64,000 nucleotides of DNA from Paenibacillus silvae (GCF_014639235.1 NZ_BMFU01000001.1:868001-932000); one strand, 5' to 3'. Shown: positions 20,848-29,411, counted from the stretch's first letter. Notes: generated by a model not told the origin, from the letters alone. Numbers and translations are program-made.

Positions 20848-21116
20848 TTCGTACATATTTTTCTAATTTGTCGAAGTTTTTTACAATTACCTTCCCTTAT
20901 ACGCAATCAATAAATTACATTTAGGCCATTATAACTTGAAATTTTTGGTTCAAATTTACCATTTTTACAAACAATGACTCAAAAAATGTTTCTTTTTTAA
21001 CACTCCTAAAGGACCACAACTCATTTATTGCATGCTTAAAAAAATTTAATAACCACTGGTTGATTCGTTTCTCCTTATATTCAGAATCTTTTAGTCGACT
21101 TTAGCTATAATAAAAA

Positions 21117-21151
21117 TTGACAACACATTATTTTGTAACTATTATAGTTAC
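21117..21151 (+). promoter_or_regulatory. Promoter with overlapping 17-bp dyad upstream of the NmrA-type gene
   Basis: TTGACA (21117-21122), a 17-bp spacer and TATTAT (21140-21145) form a near-consensus promoter. The dyad GTAACTA-TTA-TAGTTAC (21135-21151) covers the -10 box, the expected place for a repressor operator. Its form resembles operators of HxlR/MarR-type regulators that control quinone and azo reductases in Bacillus; the actual regulator is not shown by the sequence. The remainder of 20848-21268 is A+T-rich with no other feature seen. Confidence 0.6.
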
Positions 21152-21268
21152 ATAGATAAACATTCACACATCCACAGCTGCTTTCTTAGAGCTGTACATA
21201 TCATTTTTCAGGATAGTTAGACGGCTCACGAAGTAGATGCTCAAACGACATTATAGGAGGAAAATAAA

Positions 21269-22126
21269 ATGAAGATGTTAGTTACAGGTGCAACAGGTCA
21301 TCTTGGTTCACTCGTGGTTGAAGCGCTGCTGAGAACGAATACTGCCGCAGATCTGGCGGTAAGTGTACGTTCACCGGAAAAAGCAGAAGCATTGCGCTCC
21401 CAGGGCGTAGACGTTCGACAAGGTGATTTCGATCAGCCTGAAACGTTAGCAAAAGCCTTCGCCGGCGTTGACCGTTTGCTGCTCATCTCCACAGATGGAG
21501 ATAACGAGACACGGATTCGTCAGCACCAGAATGCCGTTCATGCTGCGAAACAAGCAGGCGTTGGTTTCATTGCTTATACCAGTGTTGTCAATGCAGAACA
21601 TAACCCGCTCTCCCTGGCCGAGGTACACCGCAAGACAGAACAGGCTATTCGCGAATCTGGCATCCCTTATACATTCCTGCGCAACAACTGGTACCTTGAA
21701 AACGAGGCTGGCAGTGCGCAGGCCGTAATACATGGTGCGCCTTGGGTACATGCCACCAATGACAGTCAGGTTGGCTGGGCTACCCGCCGTGATTATGCGG
21801 AAGCCGCTGCTGCTGTACTTGCAGGTGAAGGACATGAGAACAAGGTCTATGAATTATCTGGCAAGCTGCGCACACAAGCTGAGCTTGCTGCGATTGCAGG
21901 TGAAGTGCTGGGACAGGAAGTTCATGTACAAAATGTAGACGATGCTGCTTATGCGGACATTATGAAAGGTGCGGGCCTGCCAGACTTTGTGGTATCCATG
22001 CTGGTTGATATGCAAGCTGCCATCCGCCAAGGTGCGCTCGCTGTTGAAAGTGATGCACTGGAAACTTTGCTCGGCCGTCCTGCTCAACCGTTAAGTGAAG
22101 GTTTCAAAGCTATTCTTGCCAAATAA
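21269..22126 (+). CDS. NmrA-family NAD(P)H:quinone oxidoreductase (QorB/YtfG-like)
   Basis: 285 residues beginning with the Rossmann motif VTGATGHLG (GxxGxxG, residues 5-13), followed by the family signatures YTSVVNA (~98) and LRNNWYLEN (~137). This is the atypical short-chain dehydrogenase group that includes E. coli QorB and Bacillus YtfG, which reduce quinones with NAD(P)H in the cytosol, protecting against quinone and electrophile stress. AGGAGG lies 7 nt before the ATG. The gene is divergent from the DUF6790-like gene, has a near-consensus promoter with an operator-like dyad, and is followed by a strong terminator, so it is a single-gene unit. Assignment to the family is firm; the natural substrate is inferred. 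Confidence 0.88.
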   Translation: MKMLVTGATGHLGSLVVEALLRTNTAADLAVSVRSPEKAEALRSQGVDVRQGDFDQPETLAKAFAGVDRLLLISTDGDNETRIRQHQNAVHAAKQAGVGFIAYTSVVNAEHNPLSLAEVHRKTEQAIRESGIPYTFLRNNWYLENEAGSAQAVIHGAPWVHATNDSQVGWATRRDYAEAAAAVLAGEGHENKVYELSGKLRTQAELAAIAGEVLGQEVHVQNVDDAAYADIMKGAGLPDFVVSMLVDMQAAIRQGALAVESDALETLLGRPAQPLSEGFKAILAK

Positions 22127-22177
22127 ATCAGACCTGCTTTGAGCTGCTTGCAGCCCGATGCCAAGGTATCGGCATTC

Positions 22178-22226
22178 AAAAAAGGGTTGTTCCATACGTC
22201 ATAAGTTGACGGGGAACAACCCTTTT
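22178..22226 (+). terminator. Rho-independent terminator after the NmrA-type gene
   Basis: GGGTTGTTCC (22184-22193) pairs with GGAACAACCC (22213-22222), flanked by an A-run on the left and TTTT on the right. It may act on both strands, also ending the minus-strand kptA unit. Confidence 0.8.
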
Positions 22227-22288
22227 CGCTTGCTTGCTTACATTGAATACAGCTTTCACTTTGAACAACATCTGCACCATGATTTTAT

Positions 22289-22840
22289 CTAGCTATCAGC
22301 TTGATCCTGCTCAATATAACGTGCGGGAATAATGTCAGCCAGCCAAATATTCTCATTGCCATGGTAAAAGAGGATACCCTCACGTGCGGCCTGCCCGGCC
22401 TTCACTCGCAGAATAGCTGGCTGACCGTCACGCCTCTGTCCGACCTTGCGTGCCGTTTCAATATCTGCAGACAGATGTACATACTGTCGCTGCCGTGGCT
22501 GTAAACCATGCTCCATAATAGAGGAGACCGCACGTACAGGTGTACCGTGGTACAGCAACTCCGGAGGCTGAGCAGCCAATTTGATTATTTTCTGCGGAGT
22601 GGAGTGACCATAAAGCGCACGAATTCGGCCTGCATGGATCTCATGCCGCTTTTTCTCCGAATCTGCAATCATTTGTTCCAGGTCTTTCTCCGTAACGTCA
22701 CGCCACTGTGGACTTTCGTGCAGAGCGATGAGCAATTGTGAAATATCAACCCATCCTTCTTCGTGCAGCTCAAGCTCGTATTCCCATGGGGCATGTCGCA
22801 AAGCGTAAGAAAGCTCTTTGCTTAATTTCATATAATCCAT
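22289..22840 (-). CDS. kptA: RNA 2'-phosphotransferase (Tpt1/KptA family)
   Basis: About 183 residues with the family's hallmarks: LSYALRHAP near the N-terminus (Arg-His pair), YHGT near residue 100, YVHLS near residue 120, and a late arginine in the ILRVKAG/ADIIPARY region. KptA transfers an internal RNA 2'-phosphate to NAD, forming ADP-ribose 1'',2''-cyclic phosphate. In eukaryotes this finishes tRNA splicing; in bacteria the substrate is uncertain and may be damaged RNA or ADP-ribosylated ends. ATG 22840 is preferred to the GTG at 22849 because GGGGAGGTG is well spaced from the ATG and overlaps the GTG. It lies 18 bp downstream of an uncharacterised gene on the same strand and is probably cotranscribed with it. 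Confidence 0.9.
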   Translation of the reverse strand: MDYMKLSKELSYALRHAPWEYELELHEEGWVDISQLLIALHESPQWRDVTEKDLEQMIADSEKKRHEIHAGRIRALYGHSTPQKIIKLAAQPPELLYHGTPVRAVSSIMEHGLQPRQRQYVHLSADIETARKVGQRRDGQPAILRVKAGQAAREGILFYHGNENIWLADIIPARYIEQDQADS

Positions 22841-22858
22841 AACATCCACCTCCCCATT

Positions 22859-23320
22859 TTATTGCTGAACTGCGGCCAAAATCTCCTGAATATTGCGACC
22901 CAGCGCTTCGTAATCCTCCTGTGCAAATTGAACATGCCCGTTAATCCCGCGATGGATAATGGTGTTCATTACTGGATGAGTCTCTTCATTTGATGCGACA
23001 CGGATCAGATCATCCACAAAATCAACGGCCTGCTGTTCACTATAGTTGAACGGCTTGATGAGCATTCGAATGCTCAGCGCATGAGCCTGCGGTTCAGCCA
23101 GTCGATCCCGATGAGTGATGCTGTATACTGCGCCAAAAACAAAAGCAGCAAGCACCTGGCGCTGCAGTTCGGTCGTCTCATGAAGCGGTGTTCCAATCCG
23201 TTCGCAGACCTGATTCACCATCTGCTCCAGTTCACTCGCCGCCGAAGCCAAAATAGCGTCATTTTCAAGCTCATCAGTCCTGAACTCTTTCTTATCTTCT
23301 TCTTTCCCAAGTTCTCTCAT
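22859..23320 (-). CDS. Uncharacterised cytoplasmic helical protein (possibly Imm48-like)
   Basis: 153 residues with no signal peptide or membrane segment, an acidic charged N-terminus (about 25 residues) and then mostly alpha-helical sequence. The middle segment (FVFGAVYSITHRDRL, ~80-95) and the late MNTIIHRGINGH motif (~118-129) recall Imm48-type immunity proteins, but I am not sure of this. AGGAGAT lies 8 nt before the ATG. Its stop is 18 bp before the likely kptA start, giving a two-gene unit. No toxin gene is adjacent, so an immunity role would be as an orphan; otherwise function unknown. Confidence 0.75.
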   Translation of the reverse strand: MRELGKEEDKKEFRTDELENDAILASAASELEQMVNQVCERIGTPLHETTELQRQVLAAFVFGAVYSITHRDRLAEPQAHALSIRMLIKPFNYSEQQAVDFVDDLIRVASNEETHPVMNTIIHRGINGHVQFAQEDYEALGRNIQEILAAVQQ

Positions 23321-23403
23321 AGTCTCATCTCCTGTTTGATTTCATCGCCAACGATTGGATCAGCAGCCCCTACCAAAAATTATAATAAATTAATATAGTA
23401 AAA

Positions 23404-23437
23404 AACCAAATCTTCTCGATGTAGAGTCGATCTGGTT
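23404..23437 (-). terminator. Terminator of the kinase gene
   Basis: On the minus strand AACCAGATC...CTC pairs with GAG...GATTTGGTT across an internal mismatch, followed by TTTTTTA. It lies 20 bp downstream of the kinase stop. Confidence 0.7.
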
Positions 23438-23456
23438 CATAATGCTATCTTAGTGT

Positions 23457-24446
23457 TCAGGCCGTTTCGTGCTGCTTCTTCGGCTCTGGCTCGAATATCT
23501 GAGTATGCTCGTTATCCTCAAACTTCCATTCTATCTTGCCTGGCTTGCGGACCTTCCACACCAAAGCCTGAACACGCAGGGATGTTCTCACCCAGGTCAG
23601 GGAGGTACACCGTTTCTCTGAACGAACCATTAGCCCCCAGTGAATAACCCTTGCCAGCCATGGAGTCACATGTTCATTATGCTTGCGTACCGAGGGCAGC
23701 TCATCACTAAATAAACGCTGCTTCACATCCATTGGCGGCTGACCGCATGTCCAGTAATGAAGCAGCGCAGACAAGCTGTAGATGTCTGACATCGGTCCCT
23801 GCTCGGATTTCTCCGAATAGAATTCAAGCGGTGAATATCCTTTGGAGGTAAATATAGCCGGCTTTACCCCGGACGGCATCGGCCAGCGCACAGCTGAACC
23901 AAAATCAAGCAATTTGGGCGTACCATCCTCCATTACCATGATGTTGGAAGGTTTGACATCCCGATGAAGAATGCCTTGTTTATGTATATAATCGAGTGTA
24001 TCCACGAGCGGCAGCAGCGTATCGGTAATAAAACCCGGCTCCAGTGCATGGTCGCGCTCATTCAAATAATCAGTCAGGGTTGTGCCCGTACAATATTCGG
24101 TAATCAGATATCCGGTATCATTAGACTCAAAATGATCCACGTACCCGATGATGTGTGGGTGTTTAAGTGAAGACAGCAGCTCTCCTTCTTGCAGAAATGC
24201 TGACAGCAGCTCCTGAAATTGCCCTCCATATCCACGTGTTGCGCAAAAAACCGTACGTTTATCCGTCTGACGTGCAGCCAATTGATGGGGGAAAAACTCC
24301 TTGATCGCCACTTTGGCGCCTGTATGCCGATTCCGCCCTGCATATACAATCGCCAGCTCACTGCTGGTCAGAACCTGTCTAACCTGATATGTATCGTTTA
24401 AAATGACATTGCGCTGCAAGGCCATATTCCACTTATCCTTTTTCAT
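23457..24446 (-). CDS. Hanks-type serine/threonine protein kinase, soluble
   Basis: 329 residues. The kinase domain occupies about residues 18-280, with the ATP-anchoring lysine in VAIKEFF (~49), the catalytic loop HRDVKPSN (161-168), the metal-binding DFG (181-183) and the activation-segment end SPLEFY (~206). The glycine-rich loop is degenerate: where GxGxxG is expected the sequence reads LTSSELAIVYAG. There is no membrane segment and no PASTA repeats, unlike PrkC, so it is a cytosolic kinase. The last 60 residues are basic then acidic and show no known domain. It sits alone between terminators; targets are unknown. Confidence 0.88.
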   Translation of the reverse strand: MKKDKWNMALQRNVILNDTYQVRQVLTSSELAIVYAGRNRHTGAKVAIKEFFPHQLAARQTDKRTVFCATRGYGGQFQELLSAFLQEGELLSSLKHPHIIGYVDHFESNDTGYLITEYCTGTTLTDYLNERDHALEPGFITDTLLPLVDTLDYIHKQGILHRDVKPSNIMVMEDGTPKLLDFGSAVRWPMPSGVKPAIFTSKGYSPLEFYSEKSEQGPMSDIYSLSALLHYWTCGQPPMDVKQRLFSDELPSVRKHNEHVTPWLARVIHWGLMVRSEKRCTSLTWVRTSLRVQALVWKVRKPGKIEWKFEDNEHTQIFEPEPKKQHETA

Positions 24447-24675
24447 AACAAACCTCTTTTCAACCTTGTCGATTGGAAGACTTGCCGCATAACCGCAAAT
24501 TGTTTCGTAAACTCAGTATGGATGCGTCCAGACGGATGGCAATTCATCGCCAACCATCTATATAAACCCAATCACGTCGTTTGAAACATTGCTTACAGAA
24601 TGTGCATATTTGTCCAAGCTTCCATTGGCTATTCAAAGATATATACGCTCTCTTCTATAAATAGTATCGACAGAA

Positions 24676-24719
24676 GGGGCAATTTCGTTAATCTAATTTG
24701 TTAAAAGACGAATTGCCCC
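24676..24719 (-). terminator. Terminator of the alpha/beta hydrolase gene
   Basis: GGGGCAATTTCGT (24676-24688) pairs with ACGAATTGCCCC (24708-24719) with one bulge; on the minus strand it is followed by TTCTGT. Nothing else was found in the 340 bp between the kinase and hydrolase genes. Confidence 0.65.
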
Positions 24720-24786
24720 ACGTTTCAGTTGTTTACGTTTCCTCAAACTGTCTATTCTGCTATCCTGATGCTTCTGCTGTTGTTAC

Positions 24787-25656
24787 TTAATAATGTTTGT
24801 TCAGAAACTGCTGAATCTCCGCATTCATCTCCTGCAGCACGTCCTGAGAAGGGAAATGTCCCGTATCATATTTGACCGCCTGCACATTCGGAATAATCTG
24901 CCGGGCACGGTCAATACATTTATCCCCTGGGAAAAAGACATCCTTCTCTCCAACCAGAAGCAATGTAGGCGAACTATAATTTTCAAGCTCTTCCCGCTCC
25001 GCCAGCTTAGGCAAATCCTGCTCCAGACTGACATGCTTGAATATTTTGCCGATCAGATTTTTGTCCGCTTCCTTCATACAATGGCATGACAGGTTATCCG
25101 TTATTTTTTGCAAAGAAGCCGGCGAAGAAGTCATCCGATATTTCACGAGTGGAAGTGTAATGTCATGAACGGTTTTCATTCTGGAATTCACCGCAAGACC
25201 CGCCGGAGCCACCAGCACCGAGCATGCAATCCGCTCCGGAATATACGTAGCCAGTCTGAGAATAATGCCGCCGCCAAAAGAAGGACCGATAAACGCACTT
25301 TTTTCAATCTCGTAGTGGTCCAACAGATCGGATACCCATAAAGCCAGGCTGTCAAAACGTGCCGAAATGCTCGTTTCCTCGCTATAGCCCGGATGACCAA
25401 TCGTATCAGGCGCAATAATCCGGTAGGATTGGAATAAGGAAGAGAACCAGGACAGGGTCATCGGATTCACACAATTGCCGCCCTGAAGAATAAATAATGG
25501 CTTGCCATCTTCTGGCCCGGTCAGCAATACATGCGTTCTGCCAAAACGTGTCTCCACATACTCCCTTGTAATTCCTTCACCCAGCTCACTCAAATAAACC
25601 TCGTACTCCTCCAGAATACTGCTCTTTCCTTCTTCACTTCTATAAATGGAACTCAT
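24787..25656 (-). CDS. Alpha/beta-hydrolase fold protein
   Basis: 289 residues. The fold is shown by the strand-turn LFILQGGN (oxyanion region), the nucleophile elbow GPSFGGG (Ser near residue 124), the acid in VGEKDVFF and the terminal histidine in TGHFPS. These make a complete Ser-Asp-His triad. The substrate cannot be predicted; the family includes esterases, C-C hydrolases and haloperoxidase-like enzymes. ATG 25656 is chosen because GGAGG lies 5 nt upstream; an earlier TTG (25671) overlaps that ribosome site. Single gene between two terminators. Confidence 0.82.
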   Translation of the reverse strand: MSSIYRSEEGKSSILEEYEVYLSELGEGITREYVETRFGRTHVLLTGPEDGKPLFILQGGNCVNPMTLSWFSSLFQSYRIIAPDTIGHPGYSEETSISARFDSLALWVSDLLDHYEIEKSAFIGPSFGGGIILRLATYIPERIACSVLVAPAGLAVNSRMKTVHDITLPLVKYRMTSSPASLQKITDNLSCHCMKEADKNLIGKIFKHVSLEQDLPKLAEREELENYSSPTLLLVGEKDVFFPGDKCIDRARQIIPNVQAVKYDTGHFPSQDVLQEMNAEIQQFLNKHY

Positions 25657-25734
25657 GTCTGCCTCCTGCAAATGTATACTCGGCTCACCTGTTTCAAGTG
25701 ACCAGACCGGGGCATCCCCGATCCAAAAAGATAA

Positions 25735-25766
25735 GGAGGGCCCGTAAATGAATGACAGGCTCCTCC
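25735..25766 (-). terminator. Probable terminator of the RNase H gene
   Basis: On the minus strand GGAGG...CCTCC (25762-25766 with 25735-25739) is followed by TTATCTTTTT. The inner part pairs imperfectly. Confidence 0.45.
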
Positions 25767-25873
25767 ATATGTGTGACTTATCATATGCTGATGATTATAG
25801 AATGGAAATTGGAAATTGTAAATATCGATTCTAATAGACAATGCCAGCTTTTTTTGTTTCCGTTTGAAAATCA

Positions 25874-26539
25874 TCATTTCCGGCCGTAATCCGCCTTGAT
25901 CTCGCCCCACTGTTTCGTCTGCCACTTTAACACTTTGTTCGAATACGTATGCGTGCGAAGCCATTGCTCCGCCCGATCAATCATTAGCCAGATCTCTTCT
26001 GTTGAGTTGTCCCGTGGCAGCGTGGTGGCAACCTTCTTCTGCTTTAACCACTTCATCGCATTCACCGAGTCTGTATATACCGTTTTGCTGCTGCCTTGTT
26101 TCTGGAGATAAGCCAGTGCATGCACAATAGCCAGAAATTCACCCAGATTATTCGTGCCTTTCGAGATCGGCCCAACGGAAAAAAGCACTTCGCCTGTGCG
26201 TGTATCGACCCCTTTGTACTCGACCGGACCCGGGTTGCCGCGGGTTCCTACATCGACAGAAATGCTGTCATAATCCACCTCCTCCGAGGTCTCCATCCCT
26301 GCACTTCTGCTGCTGCCCGACTTGGACTTGAGCTTGGAAGCACTGCCAGCTCCGCCTGCGCTCGATCCCCAGTTGCCCTTCCATCCGGCGCGATATGCCG
26401 TTTCAGCGGCTTCCCTGGATTCATATGATTTATACTTGGCTCCGGCATATTGATCCGTCTGAGCCTTACATTCCGCCCAAGTGCTGTATACGCCCGGTTT
26501 CTTGCCTTCCCATACCACGTAATATTTTGGTTTTGCCAT
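25874..26539 (-). CDS. Ribonuclease H with N-terminal viroplasmin-type domain
   Basis: 221 residues. Residues about 5-50 form a viroplasmin (caulimovirus VI / RNase H1 N-terminal) domain with YYVVWEGKKPGVY and the conserved YKSY/AYRAGW segments, known to bind RNA:DNA hybrid. A glycine/serine-rich linker (~55-85) leads to an RNase H catalytic domain: Asp in SVDVGTRGNPG, Glu in NNLGEFLAI, Asp in YTDSVNA and a final Asp in ADYGRK. The DEDD set is complete. The enzyme degrades RNA in hybrids, such as R-loops. It is transcribed alone, convergent with nothing, and head-to-head with the YetF-like gene over 190 bp. Confidence 0.9.
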   Translation of the reverse strand: MAKPKYYVVWEGKKPGVYSTWAECKAQTDQYAGAKYKSYESREAAETAYRAGWKGNWGSSAGGAGSASKLKSKSGSSRSAGMETSEEVDYDSISVDVGTRGNPGPVEYKGVDTRTGEVLFSVGPISKGTNNLGEFLAIVHALAYLQKQGSSKTVYTDSVNAMKWLKQKKVATTLPRDNSTEEIWLMIDRAEQWLRTHTYSNKVLKWQTKQWGEIKADYGRK

Positions 26540-26728
26540 GCGTAACCGCTCCTTTGTTCACTGCATCAATATCTTATTGTAAACGATGGAGCAGGTAAAA
26601 TGAAAGTTTGTTACGGGTTAAGTGTTAGTGCCGTTTATGGATCAAGATGACTCCGCTTCGTATAATCCAATTCCTCCTGGAACAGTCTAATAATTAACGT
26701 CTATTAAGGAAAAGAAAGGATGCTTTGC

Positions 26729-27379
26729 ATGGATTGGATCTGGAAATCCGTCTTGCTTGTTCTCGTTGGCATGATTCTGCTGCGCATTGCAGGGCGTAAA
26801 TCCATCTCACAGATGAGTGTGGCAACAACCGTTATTATGATCTCGATCGGTACAACCATCGTACAGCCGATTGCCAATCATGAACTGGGCAAAGCGATTG
26901 GCTCCGCAGCCGTATTTATTGTAACTTTGCTCGTTGTGGAGCAGTTACAGATGAAATCCAATCTGTTCGAACGTTTGATGAGCGGCAGCTCCAAAGTCGT
27001 TGTAGAGAATGGGGAAGTTATTATTGGAAATCTGAAACGAATGCGGTATACGATAGATCAGCTCGAGATGCATCTAAGACAGGCTGGAATCCGCAGTGTA
27101 AATGACCTGGAAACGGCGACCGTTGAACCGAATGGTCAGCTTGGCTATGTTCTGAAACCGGAAGCGCGTCCCGTCACTGTAAAAGATCTGGAGCAATTAT
27201 TGCAAAGCTATGGCTTGACTCGATCCAGTAAAGAGTTGCCTCTGTTTGAACAACTGTCCGAAGAGAAGCAGAGTGAGGATTCGGCAAACCGTGGAAGTGA
27301 AGATGAAAATTCGGCTAATATTTTTGAAGAGGTCAGCAGCGGGAAGCATTCACATCAAGTGGACTCCAGGCTGGAATAA
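26729..27379 (+). CDS. YetF/DUF421-family membrane protein
   Basis: About 216 residues. Two to three N-terminal membrane segments (about residues 4-20, 31-50 and 57-75) contain the family signature RIAGRKSISQMS. A cytosolic region follows with the NGEVIIGNLKRMRYT and GYVLKPEARPVT segments typical of DUF421. The acidic C-terminal 40 residues are low-complexity. The family is widespread in spore formers; B. subtilis YetF and the YdfR/S and YrbG paralogues are known or suspected to affect spore germination or envelope properties, but no biochemical role is assigned here. The second ATG (26729) is preferred because AAAGGA is 8 nt upstream of it and abuts the first ATG at 26720. Confidence 0.85.
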   Translation: MDWIWKSVLLVLVGMILLRIAGRKSISQMSVATTVIMISIGTTIVQPIANHELGKAIGSAAVFIVTLLVVEQLQMKSNLFERLMSGSSKVVVENGEVIIGNLKRMRYTIDQLEMHLRQAGIRSVNDLETATVEPNGQLGYVLKPEARPVTVKDLEQLLQSYGLTRSSKELPLFEQLSEEKQSEDSANRGSEDENSANIFEEVSSGKHSHQVDSRLE

Positions 27380-27404
27380 ATGTTATAAGCCTCCAGTTTC
27401 CAGG

Positions 27405-28172
27405 TTATCGTGTGCTCAAATAGGCAATTCCCAAACCTCCGGTGACCGGATTTTGGTAAATCTCACATTCCACCTCAAATACCTCGCCAATGATCTCACG
27501 AGTCAAAATATCGGCGGGAGTACCATGAACAACAACTTGTCCACGCTTCACCACATAAAGATAATCACAGTAAGCTGCCGCAAGTTCAAGGTCATGCAGC
27601 GCAGCCAGAATGCCGATATCCAGTCCGCGAACAATATTTAATATTTGCAGCTGGTACTTGATATCCAGATGATTGGTCGGCTCGTCCAGAATCAAAAATT
27701 CCGGTTGCTGAGCGAGTACACGAGCCAGAATGACACGCTGCTTCTCCCCGCCGGACAGAGACGTATAATTGCGGCCTGCATGTCCGGTCAGCTGCACTTT
27801 TTCCAGTGCCATCTCCACAATCTGCTCGTCCTTTGCATTATCGGCCTCCAGCAGCTTTTTGTGCGGTGTACGTCCCATCATAACCATCTCACGCACGGTA
27901 AAATCAAAGCTTAACTCGTTAAACTGACCTACAACCCCCATCTGCCTGGCCGTGACTTTGGGACTCGATTTCAGAATATCGGTGTCTCCCAGCATAACGC
28001 TGCCGTGCTTCGGTTTGATGACTTTATAAATGCTTTTGAGCAGCGTCGATTTGCCGCAGCCGTTCGGTCCAATCAAGCCGACGAATTGTTTCTCTCTCAC
28101 CTGAAGTGAAATATCACGCACGATATCCGTATCCTGCACGGAAAAGCATATGTTATCGACCGTTAATTGCAT
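27405..28172 (-). CDS. Siderophore/heme-type ABC transporter ATP-binding protein (FecE/FepC-like)
   Basis: About 255 residues with Walker A GPNGCGKST, the signature LSGGEKQR, Walker B FLILDEPTNHLD and the H-loop histidine in LHDLELAA. It energises uptake by the permease encoded immediately upstream, whose stop codon lies 1 bp before this ATG. GGAGG is 8 nt upstream of ATG 28172; a longer frame to 28235 lacks a ribosome site. With the permease and the divergent binding protein it forms a Fe(III)-siderophore or heme importer. Substrate identity is not readable from sequence. Confidence 0.92.
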   Translation of the reverse strand: MQLTVDNICFSVQDTDIVRDISLQVREKQFVGLIGPNGCGKSTLLKSIYKVIKPKHGSVMLGDTDILKSSPKVTARQMGVVGQFNELSFDFTVREMVMMGRTPHKKLLEADNAKDEQIVEMALEKVQLTGHAGRNYTSLSGGEKQRVILARVLAQQPEFLILDEPTNHLDIKYQLQILNIVRGLDIGILAALHDLELAAAYCDYLYVVKRGQVVVHGTPADILTREIIGEVFEVECEIYQNPVTGGLGIAYLSTR

Positions 28173-28173
28173 G

Positions 28174-29283
28174 TTATTTTCCTCCAAAGCCATAGCCTTT
28201 TTTGACAAGCATATACATAAACATCGGTGCACCAATCATCGCCGTAATAATGCCGATAGGCAGTTCAACGCTGGAAATGAGCGATCTCGCAATGACGTCT
28301 GTCCAGATCAGAAATATCGCGCCAAACAATACCGAAACAGGCATCACTTTACGATGATCCGAGCCAACAATACCTCTCACGATATGAGGAATGATTAATC
28401 CGACAAAACCGATCATGCCGCAGCTAGCAACCATCACACCCGTCACGAGTGCCGTTAAGATCATATACAATCTGCGATAGACACTCAGGTTAATGCCCAA
28501 GGTGACCGCCGCTTCATCGCCCAACAGCATTGTATTTAACACACGGGATTGAAGCAGGAAAAACAATATCGCCGTGAGCACGACCATGCCTATTAGCGGC
28601 AGCTTGTTCCACCCGGAAGCGGCAAGGCTGCCCATCGTCCAGAATGTGACTGTTTTGATGCCCTCGGCATTATTCGCAAAATAGATAATAAAGTTGGAAA
28701 ATGCACTGCACAGTGCATTAATAACCATACCCGCAAGCACCAGCTTGACTGACGTCATTTTGCCCCGAATACCGGCCAGTGTCAGAACAAGCAAAGAGGC
28801 CCCCATGGCTCCGGCAAACGCCCAAAAGGCAACTCCCGTCTGTCCTAGCCAGCTAATCGCACCAAATCCGATGAGAATGGCAAAGGTTGCTCCGAGAGAG
28901 GCTCCTGAGGAAATACCAAGGATGTAAGGGTCCGCCAATGGATTCTGCACAGCCGCCTGCATAACCGCACCACATAAGGCGAGACCCGCACCGATAAACA
29001 TCGCCATCAATACACGCGGGAAGCGAATCTGCCAGATAATATCCGTGAAGGAGCCTGCTGCCAGCGGCTTGCCTCCCCACTCCATTCCCGTTATTTTGGC
29101 TAAAAGAATACGGTAGGACTCTCCGAGCGGAATACGAACTTGTCCAATAGAGACCGCGATACCTGCCGAAATCAGTACCATCACGATTAATGCTGCAATA
29201 AGTAGTGTAAAGCCTGTTTTGCTGTGAATCAGGGATTCTTTTTTCCCCAAGTGCTGTGTCCCAGCCTGCCTCGTCTGTGCCAT
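28174..29283 (-). CDS. FecCD-family iron-complex ABC transporter permease
   Basis: About 369 residues with eight to ten membrane helices and the family segments RLPRVLxA-like (IRFPRVLMAMFIGAGLALCGAVMQ), NPLADPYILGISSGAS and GLIIPHIVR. It is the single permease subunit, presumably a homodimer, of an iron-complex importer of the FecCD/BtuC class. ATG 29283 is chosen because GGGGAAG precedes it; the ATG at 29295 has no ribosome site. Transcription starts in the 29.3 kb divergent region under a Fur box. Confidence 0.92.
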   Translation of the reverse strand: MAQTRQAGTQHLGKKESLIHSKTGFTLLIAALIVMVLISAGIAVSIGQVRIPLGESYRILLAKITGMEWGGKPLAAGSFTDIIWQIRFPRVLMAMFIGAGLALCGAVMQAAVQNPLADPYILGISSGASLGATFAILIGFGAISWLGQTGVAFWAFAGAMGASLLVLTLAGIRGKMTSVKLVLAGMVINALCSAFSNFIIYFANNAEGIKTVTFWTMGSLAASGWNKLPLIGMVVLTAILFFLLQSRVLNTMLLGDEAAVTLGINLSVYRRLYMILTALVTGVMVASCGMIGFVGLIIPHIVRGIVGSDHRKVMPVSVLFGAIFLIWTDVIARSLISSVELPIGIITAMIGAPMFMYMLVKKGYGFGGK

Positions 29284-29332
29284 TTCTTCCCCCATGAATT
29301 CTATTAAAATTGTGCGAAACTTAAATTAGCTA

Positions 29333-29360
29333 TTTACAAAGTATTTTCCCGGATTATAAT
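29333..29360 (+). promoter_or_regulatory. Promoter of the iron-complex binding protein gene
   Basis: TTTACA (29333-29338) and TATAAT (29355-29360) are 16 bp apart. The Fur box starts at the next base, covering the transcription start. Confidence 0.65.
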
Positions 29361-29382
29361 TGAGAATGATTATCCTTGTCAA
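29353..29382 (-). promoter_or_regulatory. Promoter of the permease/ATPase operon, spanning the Fur box
   Basis: On the minus strand TTGACA (29377-29382) and TATAAT (29353-29358) are 18 bp apart, and the Fur-box sequence fills the spacer. Iron-dependent repression would block this promoter directly. Confidence 0.65.
29361..29375. promoter_or_regulatory. Fur box between divergent iron-uptake genes
   Basis: TGAGAATGATTATCC matches the Bacillus 7-1-7 Fur box TGATAATNATTATCA at 13 of 15 positions. It overlaps both divergent promoters, so one site can control binding protein, permease and ATPase. Confidence 0.8.
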
Positions 29383-29411
29383 TTACCATACAAACAAAAG
29401 GGGTTATTATC

